DNA of 64,000 bases, taken from JBDKLC01 sp040384865. Its GTDB lineage: Bacteria > Patescibacteriota > Minisyncoccia > Phycocordibacterales > CAIZLB01. Positions 33,012-41,976 of this stretch are shown piece after piece. Made by a program: the position numbers and the translations under genes. Below the pieces are notes generated by a model that was not told the DNA's origin, searched no databases, and worked only from the letters and a program-made list of their open reading frames with translations. The DNA is taken from positions 124,001 to 188,000 of the forward strand of contig JAZKIM010000003.1 in the NCBI GenBank assembly GCA_040384865.1, in the 5' to 3' direction. Within the stretch, counting starts at the first letter, position 1; every line of letters starts with the position of its first letter.

Positions 33012-34730
33012 ATGAAAATTAGAAAAATAAACAATCTAAACAAAGATGATGTCTTGATTGCTGGCGGCAAGGGCGCTTCTTTGGGTGAGCTTACCAAGGC
33101 AGGAATAGCTATTCCACCTGGGTTTGTAATTCTTGCCGACTCTAAAGTTGAAGATATGGAAAAAGAAATAATCGCAGCTTTCAATGAACTGAGTTGCGAT
33201 CTAGTTGCAGTTAGGTCTTCCGCCACGGTAGAAGACGGGAAAGAAGATGCCTGGGCTGGCCAGCTTGAGTCATATTTGAATGTACCACGAGATAGCTTGC
33301 TTGAAAAAATAAAACTCTGTCAGGCCTCAATATTTAGTCCTAGAGCTGAATATTATCGTAACCAGAAAGGACTGAAGTCTGCGAATATATCTATAGCTGT
33401 TGTAGTTCAGAAAATGATTAATTCAAAATTCTCTGGCGTAGCCTTTTCGGTTCATCCTGTAACCAAGGAAAAGAATCAACTCATCATCGAAGCAGGATAT
33501 GGCCTTGGCGAATCTATCGTTTCTGGAGAGATTACTCCGGATTCGTACATAGTATCAAAAAAACCAAAAAATGTTTTATCCGTAATCGTAAACTCAAAAT
33601 CTCAAGTCTTGGATGAACAGCAAATTTTAGAACTTTCAGACATTGTTATCAATATAGAAAACCATTTTAATTTTCCTTGTGATGTTGAATGGACCCATGA
33701 TGGTAATAAATTCTACATAACTCAAAGCAGACCAATCACAACACTTGGCAAAAAAGATGTTTTAATATCGACACCTGAGGAATGGACCAAGGACCGCTTC
33801 TTTAATGCCTTTTTGGTTGAAGAAAGCCTTGTACTACTTTTACGAGACAAGTTCTTTTTGAAAGAACTTGGGTATACGTACAAAAACGGTATTACAGTAA
33901 AAGGAATCGGTGACTACTTACTCAAATCTGAGGAAGATCATATGAAAATGATAAAGCAAAGAGTTCTTAAACCGAAGTTTAATTTCATACATAAAATAAA
34001 TAGGCTCGAACAAAATATAAAAACTGAACTTTCTAAAACAGGGAAATTCTCTGTTGATGATTATCTCAAAATATTCAAAACAATGAGCGAGCATCTTGCG
34101 TACTACGGCCTCGCAAAGGAAGAGGCTGAGCTAATATTCAATAGCAACAGCTCTTCAGTGGAAGATAAGATGTACATCGAAAAGTGGCGTAATGATAAAA
34201 GTCGCTGGCATCCCCACGATACCCTTTGGCAAAAAATATCAAAAGAAACAAAGGTCCATGTGGAAGAAATACACAACATGTTGCTAGACGAAGTGACTGC
34301 TCTTCTTAAGGGAGAGGAGATTAATCTCGAAAAAATAGCCGCTAGAAAACATACCGTCTGGAGCCTTGTGCAGAAGGATGGCTTGGTAGCACTCTATTTA
34401 GGAGACATGAGTCCACAGATCAGCAAAAGAAATATGGAAAATGATTTGACGGGGCAAACAGCATACTCAAACGGAAAAATTGTCACAGGGATTGTCGGTG
34501 AAGACATCCTCGTAGTGAAGAAAACACATCCAGGCATGATTGAGGAAATAAGGAAAGCAAAAGCGGTTGTTACAGATGAAGGTGGAATATTATCGCACGC
34601 AGCTATAGTAGCAAGAGAATTCAAGGTTCCGACCATTATCGGAACCAAGATTGCCACTGAGAAATTTAAGAAAGGAGATAGAGTTGAGATAGACACAGAG
34701 GCTGGAATTGTCAGATTAGCCAATAAATAA
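33012..34730 (+). CDS. PEP synthase/rifampin-phosphotransferase-like dikinase
   Basis: A 572-residue protein. The N-terminal ATP-grasp domain of PPDK/PEP-synthase type (GGKGASLGELTKAGIAIPPG, AVRSSATVEDGKEDAWAGQ, VEWTHDGNKFYITQSRPI) ends near residue 250. A helical middle region follows, then the swivelling phosphohistidine domain (VTDEGGILSHAAIVAREFKV) at the C-terminus. The large PEP-binding TIM barrel of true PEP synthase is missing, so it cannot be an ordinary pyruvate,water dikinase. The ATP-middle-His order is that of rifampin phosphotransferase. A small-molecule phosphotransferase is plausible. Confidence 0.75.
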   Translation: MKIRKINNLNKDDVLIAGGKGASLGELTKAGIAIPPGFVILADSKVEDMEKEIIAAFNELSCDLVAVRSSATVEDGKEDAWAGQLESYLNVPRDSLLEKIKLCQASIFSPRAEYYRNQKGLKSANISIAVVVQKMINSKFSGVAFSVHPVTKEKNQLIIEAGYGLGESIVSGEITPDSYIVSKKPKNVLSVIVNSKSQVLDEQQILELSDIVINIENHFNFPCDVEWTHDGNKFYITQSRPITTLGKKDVLISTPEEWTKDRFFNAFLVEESLVLLLRDKFFLKELGYTYKNGITVKGIGDYLLKSEEDHMKMIKQRVLKPKFNFIHKINRLEQNIKTELSKTGKFSVDDYLKIFKTMSEHLAYYGLAKEEAELIFNSNSSSVEDKMYIEKWRNDKSRWHPHDTLWQKISKETKVHVEEIHNMLLDEVTALLKGEEINLEKIAARKHTVWSLVQKDGLVALYLGDMSPQISKRNMENDLTGQTAYSNGKIVTGIVGEDILVVKKTHPGMIEEIRKAKAVVTDEGGILSHAAIVAREFKVPTIIGTKIATEKFKKGDRVEIDTEAGIVRLANK

Positions 34731-34744
34731 GCCGTATTATTATC

Positions 34745-34772
34745 TTGACATTTTTGTATTTTATACTATAAT
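34745..34772 (+). promoter_or_regulatory. Consensus promoter upstream of the ABC exporter
   Basis: TTGACA at 34745-34750, 16 bases, TATAAT at 34767-34772: both boxes match the sigma-70 consensus exactly. Confidence 0.8.
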
Positions 34773-34787
34773 TTATCGTTAGGCTCC

Positions 34788-34852
34788 GCAGCATGCGTTT
34801 ATTTTATAAACAAACCCTCAAAGGGACACACGCAGGCTGCTTTTTGTCTTTT
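34788..34852 (+). terminator. Three-way-junction leader terminator before the ABC exporter
   Basis: GCAGCATGCGT (34788-34798) pairs with ACGCAGGCTGC (34830-34840) at ten of eleven positions. Two small hairpins lie inside (TTTAT/ATAAA and CCC/GGG). TTTTTGTCTTTT follows. With a perfect promoter 16 bases upstream and the exporter ATG 34 bases downstream, this is either an attenuator controlling the exporter or a ~75-nt small RNA. Confidence 0.65.
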
Positions 34853-34886
34853 ACAACTTCAAACCAACTACTAGCTAACATAATCT

Positions 34887-36779
34887 ATGAGCAAAACAAA
34901 CGTTTCGAAAGCGATTGATAACGATATCGACAACGAATATACGCCAAAGATCGGGTTCCTGAGAACTTGCATTCGGGCACTTCAGTTCGCATTCAGGACC
35001 GCACCATGGTTCTCGACAACAATCATCATTACTGGCTTCATTGCAGGTGCGGTTCCAATCATCTTGAGCAAGATAATGCAGCATCTCATCGATGCCGCAT
35101 TCTCACTCAGCACTGGAGCGGTGGCATATTCAAGCTTCGCAGCACTGATAGTCGGATGGGCAATATTCAAATTTGCCGACGACGTATCAGAAGACTTCGA
35201 GGGGTATGTCCGCTCTAACTGGAGGTACAAACTGCAGAACGCTACAGAGATGCTCTTCCTTGGTAAATCAGTGGAAATTGACATTGCACGACATGAGGAT
35301 CCGAAGTTCAAAAACTTCAAACAAAGAGCGTTTATTCGCGGTTATCACGTCATAACCGAACTTAACGGCTTCATTCTAGGATCTTCACGAGACATCATTC
35401 GACTCGTGATCGGAGCAGCTATTGCCATAAACTTCAGCTGGACGATATCGCTTCTTCTCATACTGACCCAAATACCTTCGTTTGTGACAAGCATTGTCTT
35501 CGGCCGAAGAATCTGGGGGATCTGGGACAGAACAAGCCACGAAAACCGTCGCATGCAACACTACAAAGAGCATTTGAGCGGAACCTCGGGAATCATCCAG
35601 TCGAAGCTCTTCCAAAATTCAGCAAGGCTTCTTTCAATGATAAAGGAAATTCTAGTTCGAACTCAGGAAAAGTTCTCGAGTACCGAACTGAAAAGACTCT
35701 GGTGGGAGGCAATTGCAACGGCCATTAGAAGCATCGGATATGTAATCGCAATCATAGCCATCATCAAGTCAGTTCAATCTGGAACGGTGAGTGTAGGCGA
35801 AATGACCTTCCTCCTAGCATCGATATTTACGTTCAGCGGGTCAATTGGATCGCTACTAAGCAGCATTGGAATCATCAATGAATGGACACTGTACGTCAGG
35901 GATGCTCTAACGTATCTCGACCTCAAACCGCTCATGCCGAAACCTACACACCCCATTAAGTTACATCTCAGTGAGACACCAACCATCAAGCTGGAAAATG
36001 TCTCATTCACCTACCACGGAAGCGAGAAGCCGACGTTGCAGATCAATAGTTTGGTCATACAACCGGGTGAAAAAATCGCAGTTGTCGGTCTTAACGGTGC
36101 CGGTAAAACGACACTCATGAGACTACTGACACACATCGAAAACCCAACGGCGGGATCAATGAGCGTGAATGGTGTCGACCTTAAAAACGTCGAATCGAGA
36201 GAGTGGCATCAACATCTCGCAGTCTTGCCTCAAAATTACAGCACATACGACTTTTCCGTCGTCGAATCCATCGCATTCAGCGATTCTTCACGGGAGATTG
36301 ATCGAGTTAACGTGGAAAAAGCCCTTCGAGACGCTGATGCCCTTGGCTTCGTGAACAGATGGGAAAAGGGGATCGATACACAGCTTGGAAGAGAGTTCGG
36401 CGGCAATGAACCATCAATGGGGCAGCGTCAGAAACTTGCCGTCGCTCGGGTGCTGTACCGAAACGCCAAAGTCCTTATACTCGACGAACCGACTGCATCT
36501 GTGGACGCAGACTCGCGATTGACAATAAGTAACAGTTTGGCATCACAACCGTCTAACAAGACCATCATCTGCATATCGCATGACTTCGCAGCAGTCCGTC
36601 GCTTCGATCGCATTCTGGTATTAAATAACGGAATACTCGTTGAAGACGGTTCTCATACAGAACTGCNNNNNNNNNNACTGCTCCAGAAGAACGGCGAATA
36701 CGCCAGGATGTACAAAGAACAAGCATCAGCGCTTGTCCACGACCTCGGCGAACTGAAAGAAGCAGGGGTATTGGCGTAG
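34887..36779 (+). CDS. ABC exporter (fused membrane and ATPase domains), interrupted by a scaffold gap
   Basis: A half-transporter of about 625 residues that would work as a dimer. Six transmembrane helices lie in residues 50-330. The nucleotide-binding domain has Walker A VGLNGAGKTTLM, signature loop EPSMGQRQKLAVARVL (usually LSGGQ), Walker B VLILDEPTASVD and H-loop ISHDFAAVRR. The S-x-G-Q core of the signature is kept, so it is probably functional. The gene is GC-richer than the neighbours and has its own promoter, leader terminator and end terminator. The substrate is unknown. Confidence 0.9.
   Translation: MSKTNVSKAIDNDIDNEYTPKIGFLRTCIRALQFAFRTAPWFSTTIIITGFIAGAVPIILSKIMQHLIDAAFSLSTGAVAYSSFAALIVGWAIFKFADDVSEDFEGYVRSNWRYKLQNATEMLFLGKSVEIDIARHEDPKFKNFKQRAFIRGYHVITELNGFILGSSRDIIRLVIGAAIAINFSWTISLLLILTQIPSFVTSIVFGRRIWGIWDRTSHENRRMQHYKEHLSGTSGIIQSKLFQNSARLLSMIKEILVRTQEKFSSTELKRLWWEAIATAIRSIGYVIAIIAIIKSVQSGTVSVGEMTFLLASIFTFSGSIGSLLSSIGIINEWTLYVRDALTYLDLKPLMPKPTHPIKLHLSETPTIKLENVSFTYHGSEKPTLQINSLVIQPGEKIAVVGLNGAGKTTLMRLLTHIENPTAGSMSVNGVDLKNVESREWHQHLAVLPQNYSTYDFSVVESIAFSDSSREIDRVNVEKALRDADALGFVNRWEKGIDTQLGREFGGNEPSMGQRQKLAVARVLYRNAKVLILDEPTASVDADSRLTISNSLASQPSNKTIICISHDFAAVRRFDRILVLNNGILVEDGSHTELXXXXLLQKNGEYARMYKEQASALVHDLGELKEAGVLA
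36667..36676. other. Scaffold gap (10 N) inside the ABC exporter, probably spurious
   Basis: The five bases before the gap and the five after it overlap (ACTGC). Merging them gives an uninterrupted reading GAA CTG CTC CAG AAG, which matches the family pattern TELL-x-K-x-G-x-YA. The contig ends therefore most likely overlap and nothing is missing. Confidence 0.8.
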
Positions 36780-36794
36780 GTTGGTAACAAAGTT

Positions 36795-36831
36795 AAGTCC
36801 CAGTATCGCAAGGTGCTGGGACTTTTCTTTT
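36795..36831 (+). terminator. Terminator of the ABC exporter gene
   Basis: AAGTCCCAG (36795-36803) pairs perfectly with CTGGGACTT (36816-36824), followed by TTCTTTTG. Confidence 0.85.
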
Positions 36832-36858
36832 GAAAATCTTTATATTTCCAGCCTTTTC

Positions 36859-36867
36859 TGATAAACT
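36859..36867 (+). promoter_or_regulatory. Extended -10 box of aspS
   Basis: TGA plus TAAACT (36862-36867) ends seven bases before ATG 36875. A start near 36874 makes aspS leaderless. No good -35 box is seen, as is common with extended -10 promoters. Confidence 0.5.
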
Positions 36868-36874
36868 GTAATCC

Positions 36875-38305
36875 ATGAAAAACCGCGTTTACATCAAGGA
36901 TTTAAGCTCTAAAACAGGAGAAGAAGTAACCATTGCCGGTTGGGTGGACATCCGCCGAGACCAAGGCAAACTCATCTTTTTTGATTTTCGTGATATGACA
37001 GGAAAGGTACAGGGTGTGATTTTACCAGGCGCGCCGGACGCTCACGTAGTTGGATCTAAATTACGTCCTGAATGGGTGGTTGAAGTTCGCGGAAAGGTGA
37101 ATAAACGACCTGACAGAAACATTCAGGCAGATAAACAAAACGGGGACATTGAACTTGAAATACTTTCCATCAACATCTTAAATGAAGCTGAAACTCCAGC
37201 ATTCGATATCCACTCAGACACGCGGGAAGTAGGCGAAGATGTTCGACTGAAATATCGATACCTCGATCTTCGTAATGATCGATTACAGAAAAATATTCGT
37301 AACCGTCATAAAGTTGTAAAACTCATTCGAGATCTTCTCGATGATCAAAACTTTACCGAGGTAGAAACTCCACTCCTTACAAAATCCACTCCTGAAGGTG
37401 CTCGTGACTACATTGTGCCTTCACGGCTTGAGCCTGGCCACTTCTACGCACTTCCTCAATCTCCGCAGCAATATAAACAGCTGCTCATGGCCTCAGGCCT
37501 AGAAAAATATTTCCAAATCGCTCGCTGCATGCGCGATGAAGACACAAGAGGAGATAGGCAGCCTGAATTCACTCAGCTCGATATGGAAATGAGCTTTGTT
37601 AATGAAGAAGATGTTATGGCGGTTACAGAAAAACTTCTCATTGATCTTGTTACGAAGCTCTATCCTCAAAAGAAAATTCAAACAATTCCATTTCCGCGTA
37701 TTCCATACTCTGAAGCTATGTCGAAATACGGAAATGACAGACCTGATATACGAGAAAACAAGGAAGATCAAGATCTTCTAGCATTCTGTTGGGTAGTTGA
37801 TTTTCCATTCTTCGAAAAGAATCAAAAGCAAAACGGTACTGGATCAGGAACAAGTAACTGGACATTTACTCACAATCCATTTTCCAGTGCTAAACCCGAG
37901 CATCAGGAGAAACTAATGTCTTCAAAGCCTTCAGATGCAGGGCTTGAATCAATTATTGCCGCACAATACGACATTACGCTTAATGGGTATGAGATTGGAG
38001 GGGGAAGCATTCGAAACCATCAGCCGGAAGCACTTCTTAAAGTCTTTGAAATCATGGGATATGATGCTGAAACTGTAGAAAAAAACTTTGCTCATATGCT
38101 CCACGCATTTCGATCAGGAACACCTCCACATGGTGGTATTGCCTGGGGTCTCGACCGCCTCCTCATGCTCCTTGAGAATGAGCCGAATATCCGCGAAGTG
38201 ATTGCATTTCCAAAAACAGGCGAAGGAAAAGATCTGATGATGGTATCTCCAGGTGAAGTGAATCCTGAACAATTAAGGGAATTAGGAATTACTATAAAAA
38301 AATAA
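36875..38305 (+). CDS. aspS: Aspartate--tRNA ligase, without GAD insertion domain
   Basis: Charges tRNA-Asp (possibly also tRNA-Asn). The anticodon-binding OB fold (VTIAGWVDIRRDQGKLIFFDFRD) is followed by class II motifs: motif 2 FQIARCMRDEDTRGDRQPEFTQLD and motif 3 GIAWGLDRLLMLL. Bacterial enzymes have about 590 residues because a GAD domain of ~130 residues interrupts the catalytic core. Here NDRPDIR is followed almost at once by LLAFCWVVDFPFFE, so GAD is absent and the enzyme has 476 residues, as in archaeal-type enzymes. The rest of the sequence is bacterial. Confidence 0.95.
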   Translation: MKNRVYIKDLSSKTGEEVTIAGWVDIRRDQGKLIFFDFRDMTGKVQGVILPGAPDAHVVGSKLRPEWVVEVRGKVNKRPDRNIQADKQNGDIELEILSINILNEAETPAFDIHSDTREVGEDVRLKYRYLDLRNDRLQKNIRNRHKVVKLIRDLLDDQNFTEVETPLLTKSTPEGARDYIVPSRLEPGHFYALPQSPQQYKQLLMASGLEKYFQIARCMRDEDTRGDRQPEFTQLDMEMSFVNEEDVMAVTEKLLIDLVTKLYPQKKIQTIPFPRIPYSEAMSKYGNDRPDIRENKEDQDLLAFCWVVDFPFFEKNQKQNGTGSGTSNWTFTHNPFSSAKPEHQEKLMSSKPSDAGLESIIAAQYDITLNGYEIGGGSIRNHQPEALLKVFEIMGYDAETVEKNFAHMLHAFRSGTPPHGGIAWGLDRLLMLLENEPNIREVIAFPKTGEGKDLMMVSPGEVNPEQLRELGITIKK

Positions 38306-38307
38306 AT

Positions 38308-38589
38308 ATGAGCGCTGAAAGTCCACAAGAAGAGGCTAGTGTGATTGAATCAACCTCCGAAGTGCAGAACTTTTTGGAAGATACAGAAAAAAGTAACCTA
38401 CTGATTGTTCACCGAACCCACATCGACAGTGTACAGAAAATTACATTCAAATTGGATGGCATTGATGACTACTTAGTCGACCAAGCCGCAGAGGGAAAAA
38501 TTACTCAGTGGGGATTGCCAGCAAAGTTTATTTTAGGCTACATAAATGCCGGCAAGCTAATACTTAATCCTAGATATACCAATGAATAA
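38308..38589 (+). CDS. Hypothetical protein, 93 aa
   Basis: A small soluble protein with an acidic N-terminus (residues 1-30) and a compact C-terminal half (KITFKLDGIDDYLVDQAAEG). It starts two bases after aspS and overlaps scpA by eight bases, so it belongs to the same operon. I do not recognise the family. Confidence 0.55.
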   Translation: MSAESPQEEASVIESTSEVQNFLEDTEKSNLLIVHRTHIDSVQKITFKLDGIDDYLVDQAAEGKITQWGLPAKFILGYINAGKLILNPRYTNE

Positions 38590-39313
38590 TCCGGATTTCA
38601 CCATCAAAACCGAAGTCTTCGAAGGTCCGCTTGATCTCTTGTTGACCCTTGTTGAAAAGCGAAAACTTTTCATCAATGATATTTCTCTTGTAAAAGTCAC
38701 CGACGAATACATTGTGTACATCAATCAACTTCCTGATTATTCAATGGGAGACAGGGCACAATTCATTGTCATCGCATCAACTTTACTTTTAGTAAAAGCA
38801 AAATCACTCTTACCTACGCTACAACTTACTGAGGACGAAAAAGGCGATATTGAAGATTTACAGGATCGTCTACGACAGCTTGAGGTTATGCGCCGTCTTG
38901 GCGGAATCATTAAAGATACATTTGGCGCGCGATTCATCTTTCCCCGCGGTGATGTTAGACAAGAAATCAGAGTGTTCGCACCGAGTAAGGATGCTACCTT
39001 AAGCTCACTCACCGAAGCAATTCATCGTGTACTTAATGCCTTACCGAAGAAAATTGAACAACCGAAAGTATATGTACGAAAAGTCATCAGTCTCGAGGAA
39101 ATGATTGGGCGTCTTACAGACCGCATTAGTTCGGCAGTACGAATGAGTTTCAAGGATTTTCATGGCGGAAGCAAAGCGGAGAAAGTCGATGTCATTGTCA
39201 GTTTCCTTGCCATGCTTGAACTAGTAAAACAAGGTGTTATCAATGCCCACCAGGAAGGTTTGTTTGACGAAATCCACATGGAAAGCCATGATATAGGAGT
39301 ACCTCGATATTAA
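38582..39313 (+). CDS. scpA: Segregation and condensation protein A
   Basis: The kleisin subunit of the SMC-ScpAB complex that compacts and segregates chromosomes. A 243-residue protein with the diagnostic N-terminus FEGPLDLLLTLVEKRKLFINDISLVKVTDEY, which binds SMC, and the C-terminal winged helix (VIVSFLAMLELVKQGVI). It is followed by scpB after 11 bases. Confidence 0.95.
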   Translation: MNNPDFTIKTEVFEGPLDLLLTLVEKRKLFINDISLVKVTDEYIVYINQLPDYSMGDRAQFIVIASTLLLVKAKSLLPTLQLTEDEKGDIEDLQDRLRQLEVMRRLGGIIKDTFGARFIFPRGDVRQEIRVFAPSKDATLSSLTEAIHRVLNALPKKIEQPKVYVRKVISLEEMIGRLTDRISSAVRMSFKDFHGGSKAEKVDVIVSFLAMLELVKQGVINAHQEGLFDEIHMESHDIGVPRY

Positions 39314-39324
39314 GAATTCATTTT

Positions 39325-39909
39325 ATGCCCTCCGACAAAAACCAACTGACAAAAAACCTTGAAGCTATTTTATTTTGGAAAGGTGAACCTCAAAGTATCA
39401 AAGAGCTATCAAAAGCACTCAACACCGATGAAGATTCTATAAAAAGTTCCGTTAAGGAACTTGAGGAACAACTTCAGGGTAGGGGAATCATCTTAATGCA
39501 AAACAACGATGAAATAATGCTCGGTACCTCTCCTGATACCTCAAAATTAATTGAAGCCATAACCAAAGAAGAACTTTCTCGAGATCTTGGAAAAGCAGCT
39601 CTCGAAACCCTCGCCATCATTTTGTACAAGGGCCCTGTCAAGCGAAGCGAGGTCGACTACATTCGAGGTGTTAATTCAACCTTCATCATTAGAAATCTTC
39701 TCATACGAGGTCTCATAGAGAAAAAACAGGCTCCTGACGACCAACGAGCAAGTCTTTACAGTACCTCATTCGACCTTCTGTCACATTTAGGCATATCAAA
39801 CGTCAAAGAATTACCGGAATTCGATCAGGTACAACAAGAAATAAGGAAATTTAAAGAAACCCATGAAGAATCAGTCCAACCCACAGAACAATCTCAGTCT
39901 AAAATATAA
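39325..39909 (+). CDS. scpB: Segregation and condensation protein B
   Basis: A 194-residue winged-helix protein that dimerises and binds the centre of ScpA. Family motifs are LEAILFWKGEPQSIKELSKAL, KAALETLAIILYKGPVKRSEVDYIRGV and LIRGLIEKK. The 3' end overlaps the next gene by 47 bases. Confidence 0.95.
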   Translation: MPSDKNQLTKNLEAILFWKGEPQSIKELSKALNTDEDSIKSSVKELEEQLQGRGIILMQNNDEIMLGTSPDTSKLIEAITKEELSRDLGKAALETLAIILYKGPVKRSEVDYIRGVNSTFIIRNLLIRGLIEKKQAPDDQRASLYSTSFDLLSHLGISNVKELPEFDQVQQEIRKFKETHEESVQPTEQSQSKI

Positions 39910-40834
39910 AGTACTAGCCTCCTGCACGGGTCTTTTAGCGGCAATCCTCATCGCTCCTTTTTCCATTTCTGCCCAAACAGCCACAACAACAGCACAAGTT
40001 TCTACCTCAACGGTAGCACTTCCAAGCACTCCTTTTATAGCTCCGAAGATAGAGGCTGGTTCGGCAGTGATTTATGACCCCACTTCAAAAACTTTTATAT
40101 ACGAAAAGAACGGAGAACAGGTACGCTCTATTGCGTCACTAACCAAGATATTAACGGCGATGATTGCTAAAGATATTGTTAATCAACAAAAGTTTCCAAC
40201 GAAGATAATCACCCTTAAGACAATAATTCAAGAAACAAAAGCTGACAGGGAATTGAAGGTGGGTGAACAATGGACACTGGATGAATTACTACGATTTATG
40301 CTTACTACTTCTTCAAATACAGGGGCGGAAACCATCGGAAGTCAGATCATTCCCTATAGCAGTTTCATTTCAATGATGAATTTTAAAGCAAAAAATCTTG
40401 GTCTCACAACAATCAAGGCAAATAACACAAGTGGTTTACCTATATACAAAACAATCCAGAAAAAAATAACCGAAACTCCAGGAGCAGTTGGTTCTGCAAA
40501 AGACGTTGCTCTTCTCATGTCAAATGCATATGCATCGTATCCAGAACTTGTGACATATACTACAAACTATCAAACGACATTCACTTCAATACTTAACGGA
40601 AAGGCAATTCTTCATATCGCCACTAGCACGAATGAACTTCTCACCACGGTTCCAAACATAGTAGGTGGTAAAACTGGATTTACTGAAGCTTCTGGAGGAA
40701 ATCTCACGGTTATTATAGCCACACCAAATCAAAGACCCGTTATTATTGTAGTCCTTGGTTCTACGGTAGATGGGCGCTTCAAGGACGTCACCGCCCTTGC
40801 CTCATCGACCTGGGACTTTTTCACAGTCAAATAA
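39863..40834 (+). CDS. dacA: D-alanyl-D-alanine carboxypeptidase (PBP5/S11 family)
   Basis: Trims the terminal D-Ala of peptidoglycan stem peptides. A 323-residue protein with an N-terminal signal/anchor helix (residues ~16-37) and the three active-site motifs SLTK (in ASLTKILTAMI), SSNTG (S-x-N) and GGKTGFTE (K-T-G). It lacks the C-terminal amphipathic anchor of E. coli PBP5. ATG 39863 lies inside the end of scpB. It opens the cell-wall block. Confidence 0.93.
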   Translation: MKNQSNPQNNLSLKYKVLASCTGLLAAILIAPFSISAQTATTTAQVSTSTVALPSTPFIAPKIEAGSAVIYDPTSKTFIYEKNGEQVRSIASLTKILTAMIAKDIVNQQKFPTKIITLKTIIQETKADRELKVGEQWTLDELLRFMLTTSSNTGAETIGSQIIPYSSFISMMNFKAKNLGLTTIKANNTSGLPIYKTIQKKITETPGAVGSAKDVALLMSNAYASYPELVTYTTNYQTTFTSILNGKAILHIATSTNELLTTVPNIVGGKTGFTEASGGNLTVIIATPNQRPVIIVVLGSTVDGRFKDVTALASSTWDFFTVK

Positions 40835-40869
40835 CGCGTTATCCTCTAGTTATACCGCTAATTTTCGGC

Positions 40870-40875
40870 TATACT
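40870..40875 (+). promoter_or_regulatory. -10 box of mraY
   Basis: TATACT ends seven bases before ATG 40883, predicting a leaderless mRNA. No clear -35 box. Confidence 0.5.
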
Positions 40876-40882
40876 AAGCCCT

Positions 40883-41950
40883 ATGATATTCAGCGCAGTA
40901 AAGATCCTGATCCCGGCAATTGCAGCATTCGTTATCGGAATCCTCATGACACCCGCCTTGACCGGATTCATGTATCGAAAGCGAATGTGGAAAACTTCAT
41001 CCCGCAGCAATATGAATACGGACGCCATGTCTCCTGATTTTAAGCGTATTCACAACGAAAAAGGGGAGACAAGTACTCCTCGAGTGGGTGGAGTACTTGT
41101 CTGGCTCTCGGTAATGGCTGTCGCCCTTCTCCTTTCAATTATTTCTTTCTTGTTTCCATCTGAGGCTACACAAAAGATGAACTTTTTAAGTAAGAACCAG
41201 ACACTCCTTCCTCTAGTCACCCTTTTATTTGCCTCTCTTGTCGGTTTGATTGATGACTTCCTGCAAATCTATGGGAAGAAACTGAATATGAGTGATGGCA
41301 TGTCACGAAAATTACGAATTTTAGTGGTATTACTCATTGCAGCGGCGGGAGCATGGTGGTTCTACTTCAAACTTGAAACACTAAGTATACTTGTTCCTTT
41401 TTACGGATCATTTAATCTCGGTATTTATTTTATTCCTTTCTTTATGGCTGTTGTCGTTGGAACTTTTTCAGGATCAATCATTGATGGCATCGATGGACTT
41501 GCTGCTGGTGTCATGAGTGCAGCCTTCAGCGCATACATGATCATCGCTTTTGCCCATAACCAAATTGATCTCGCTGCTTTTTGTGCTGTGATTGTTGGAG
41601 GACTACTAGCATTTTTATGGTTTAACATTCCACCAGCACGATTCTACCTTGGTGAGACGGGAATGCTCGGTCTAACCATCACCCTTGCTGTGGTTGCATT
41701 CCTAACCAAAGAAATTGTAGTACTACCCATCATCGCCTTTCCGCTTGTTATAACCTCACTTTCCTCAAGTATTCAAATGTTTTCGAAAAGACATTTCAAC
41801 AAAAAAATATTCCGCGTAGCACCACTTCATCACCATTTTGAAGCAGCTGGCTGGCCTTCGTACAAAGTAACAATGAGATATTGGATCATCTCGATCATTT
41901 GTGCCATCTTCGGAACAGTCATTGCTCTTCTTGGTCGAACCATTTCATAG
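40883..41950 (+). CDS. mraY: Phospho-N-acetylmuramoyl-pentapeptide-transferase
   Basis: Makes lipid I from UDP-MurNAc-pentapeptide and undecaprenyl phosphate in the membrane. A 355-residue protein with about ten transmembrane helices. The aspartate motifs LIDDFLQ and DGIDGLAAG are present, as are GETGMLG and the histidine-rich loop PLHHHFE near the C-terminus. ftsW follows. Confidence 0.95.
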   Translation: MIFSAVKILIPAIAAFVIGILMTPALTGFMYRKRMWKTSSRSNMNTDAMSPDFKRIHNEKGETSTPRVGGVLVWLSVMAVALLLSIISFLFPSEATQKMNFLSKNQTLLPLVTLLFASLVGLIDDFLQIYGKKLNMSDGMSRKLRILVVLLIAAAGAWWFYFKLETLSILVPFYGSFNLGIYFIPFFMAVVVGTFSGSIIDGIDGLAAGVMSAAFSAYMIIAFAHNQIDLAAFCAVIVGGLLAFLWFNIPPARFYLGETGMLGLTITLAVVAFLTKEIVVLPIIAFPLVITSLSSSIQMFSKRHFNKKIFRVAPLHHHFEAAGWPSYKVTMRYWIISIICAIFGTVIALLGRTIS

Positions 41951-41976
41951 AGCGAGTTTTAGTAATTCATACATAC

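Noticed and set aside
33012..34730. True PEP synthase (ppsA)
   Set aside because: The PEP-binding TIM-barrel domain is missing and the protein is about 200 residues too short.
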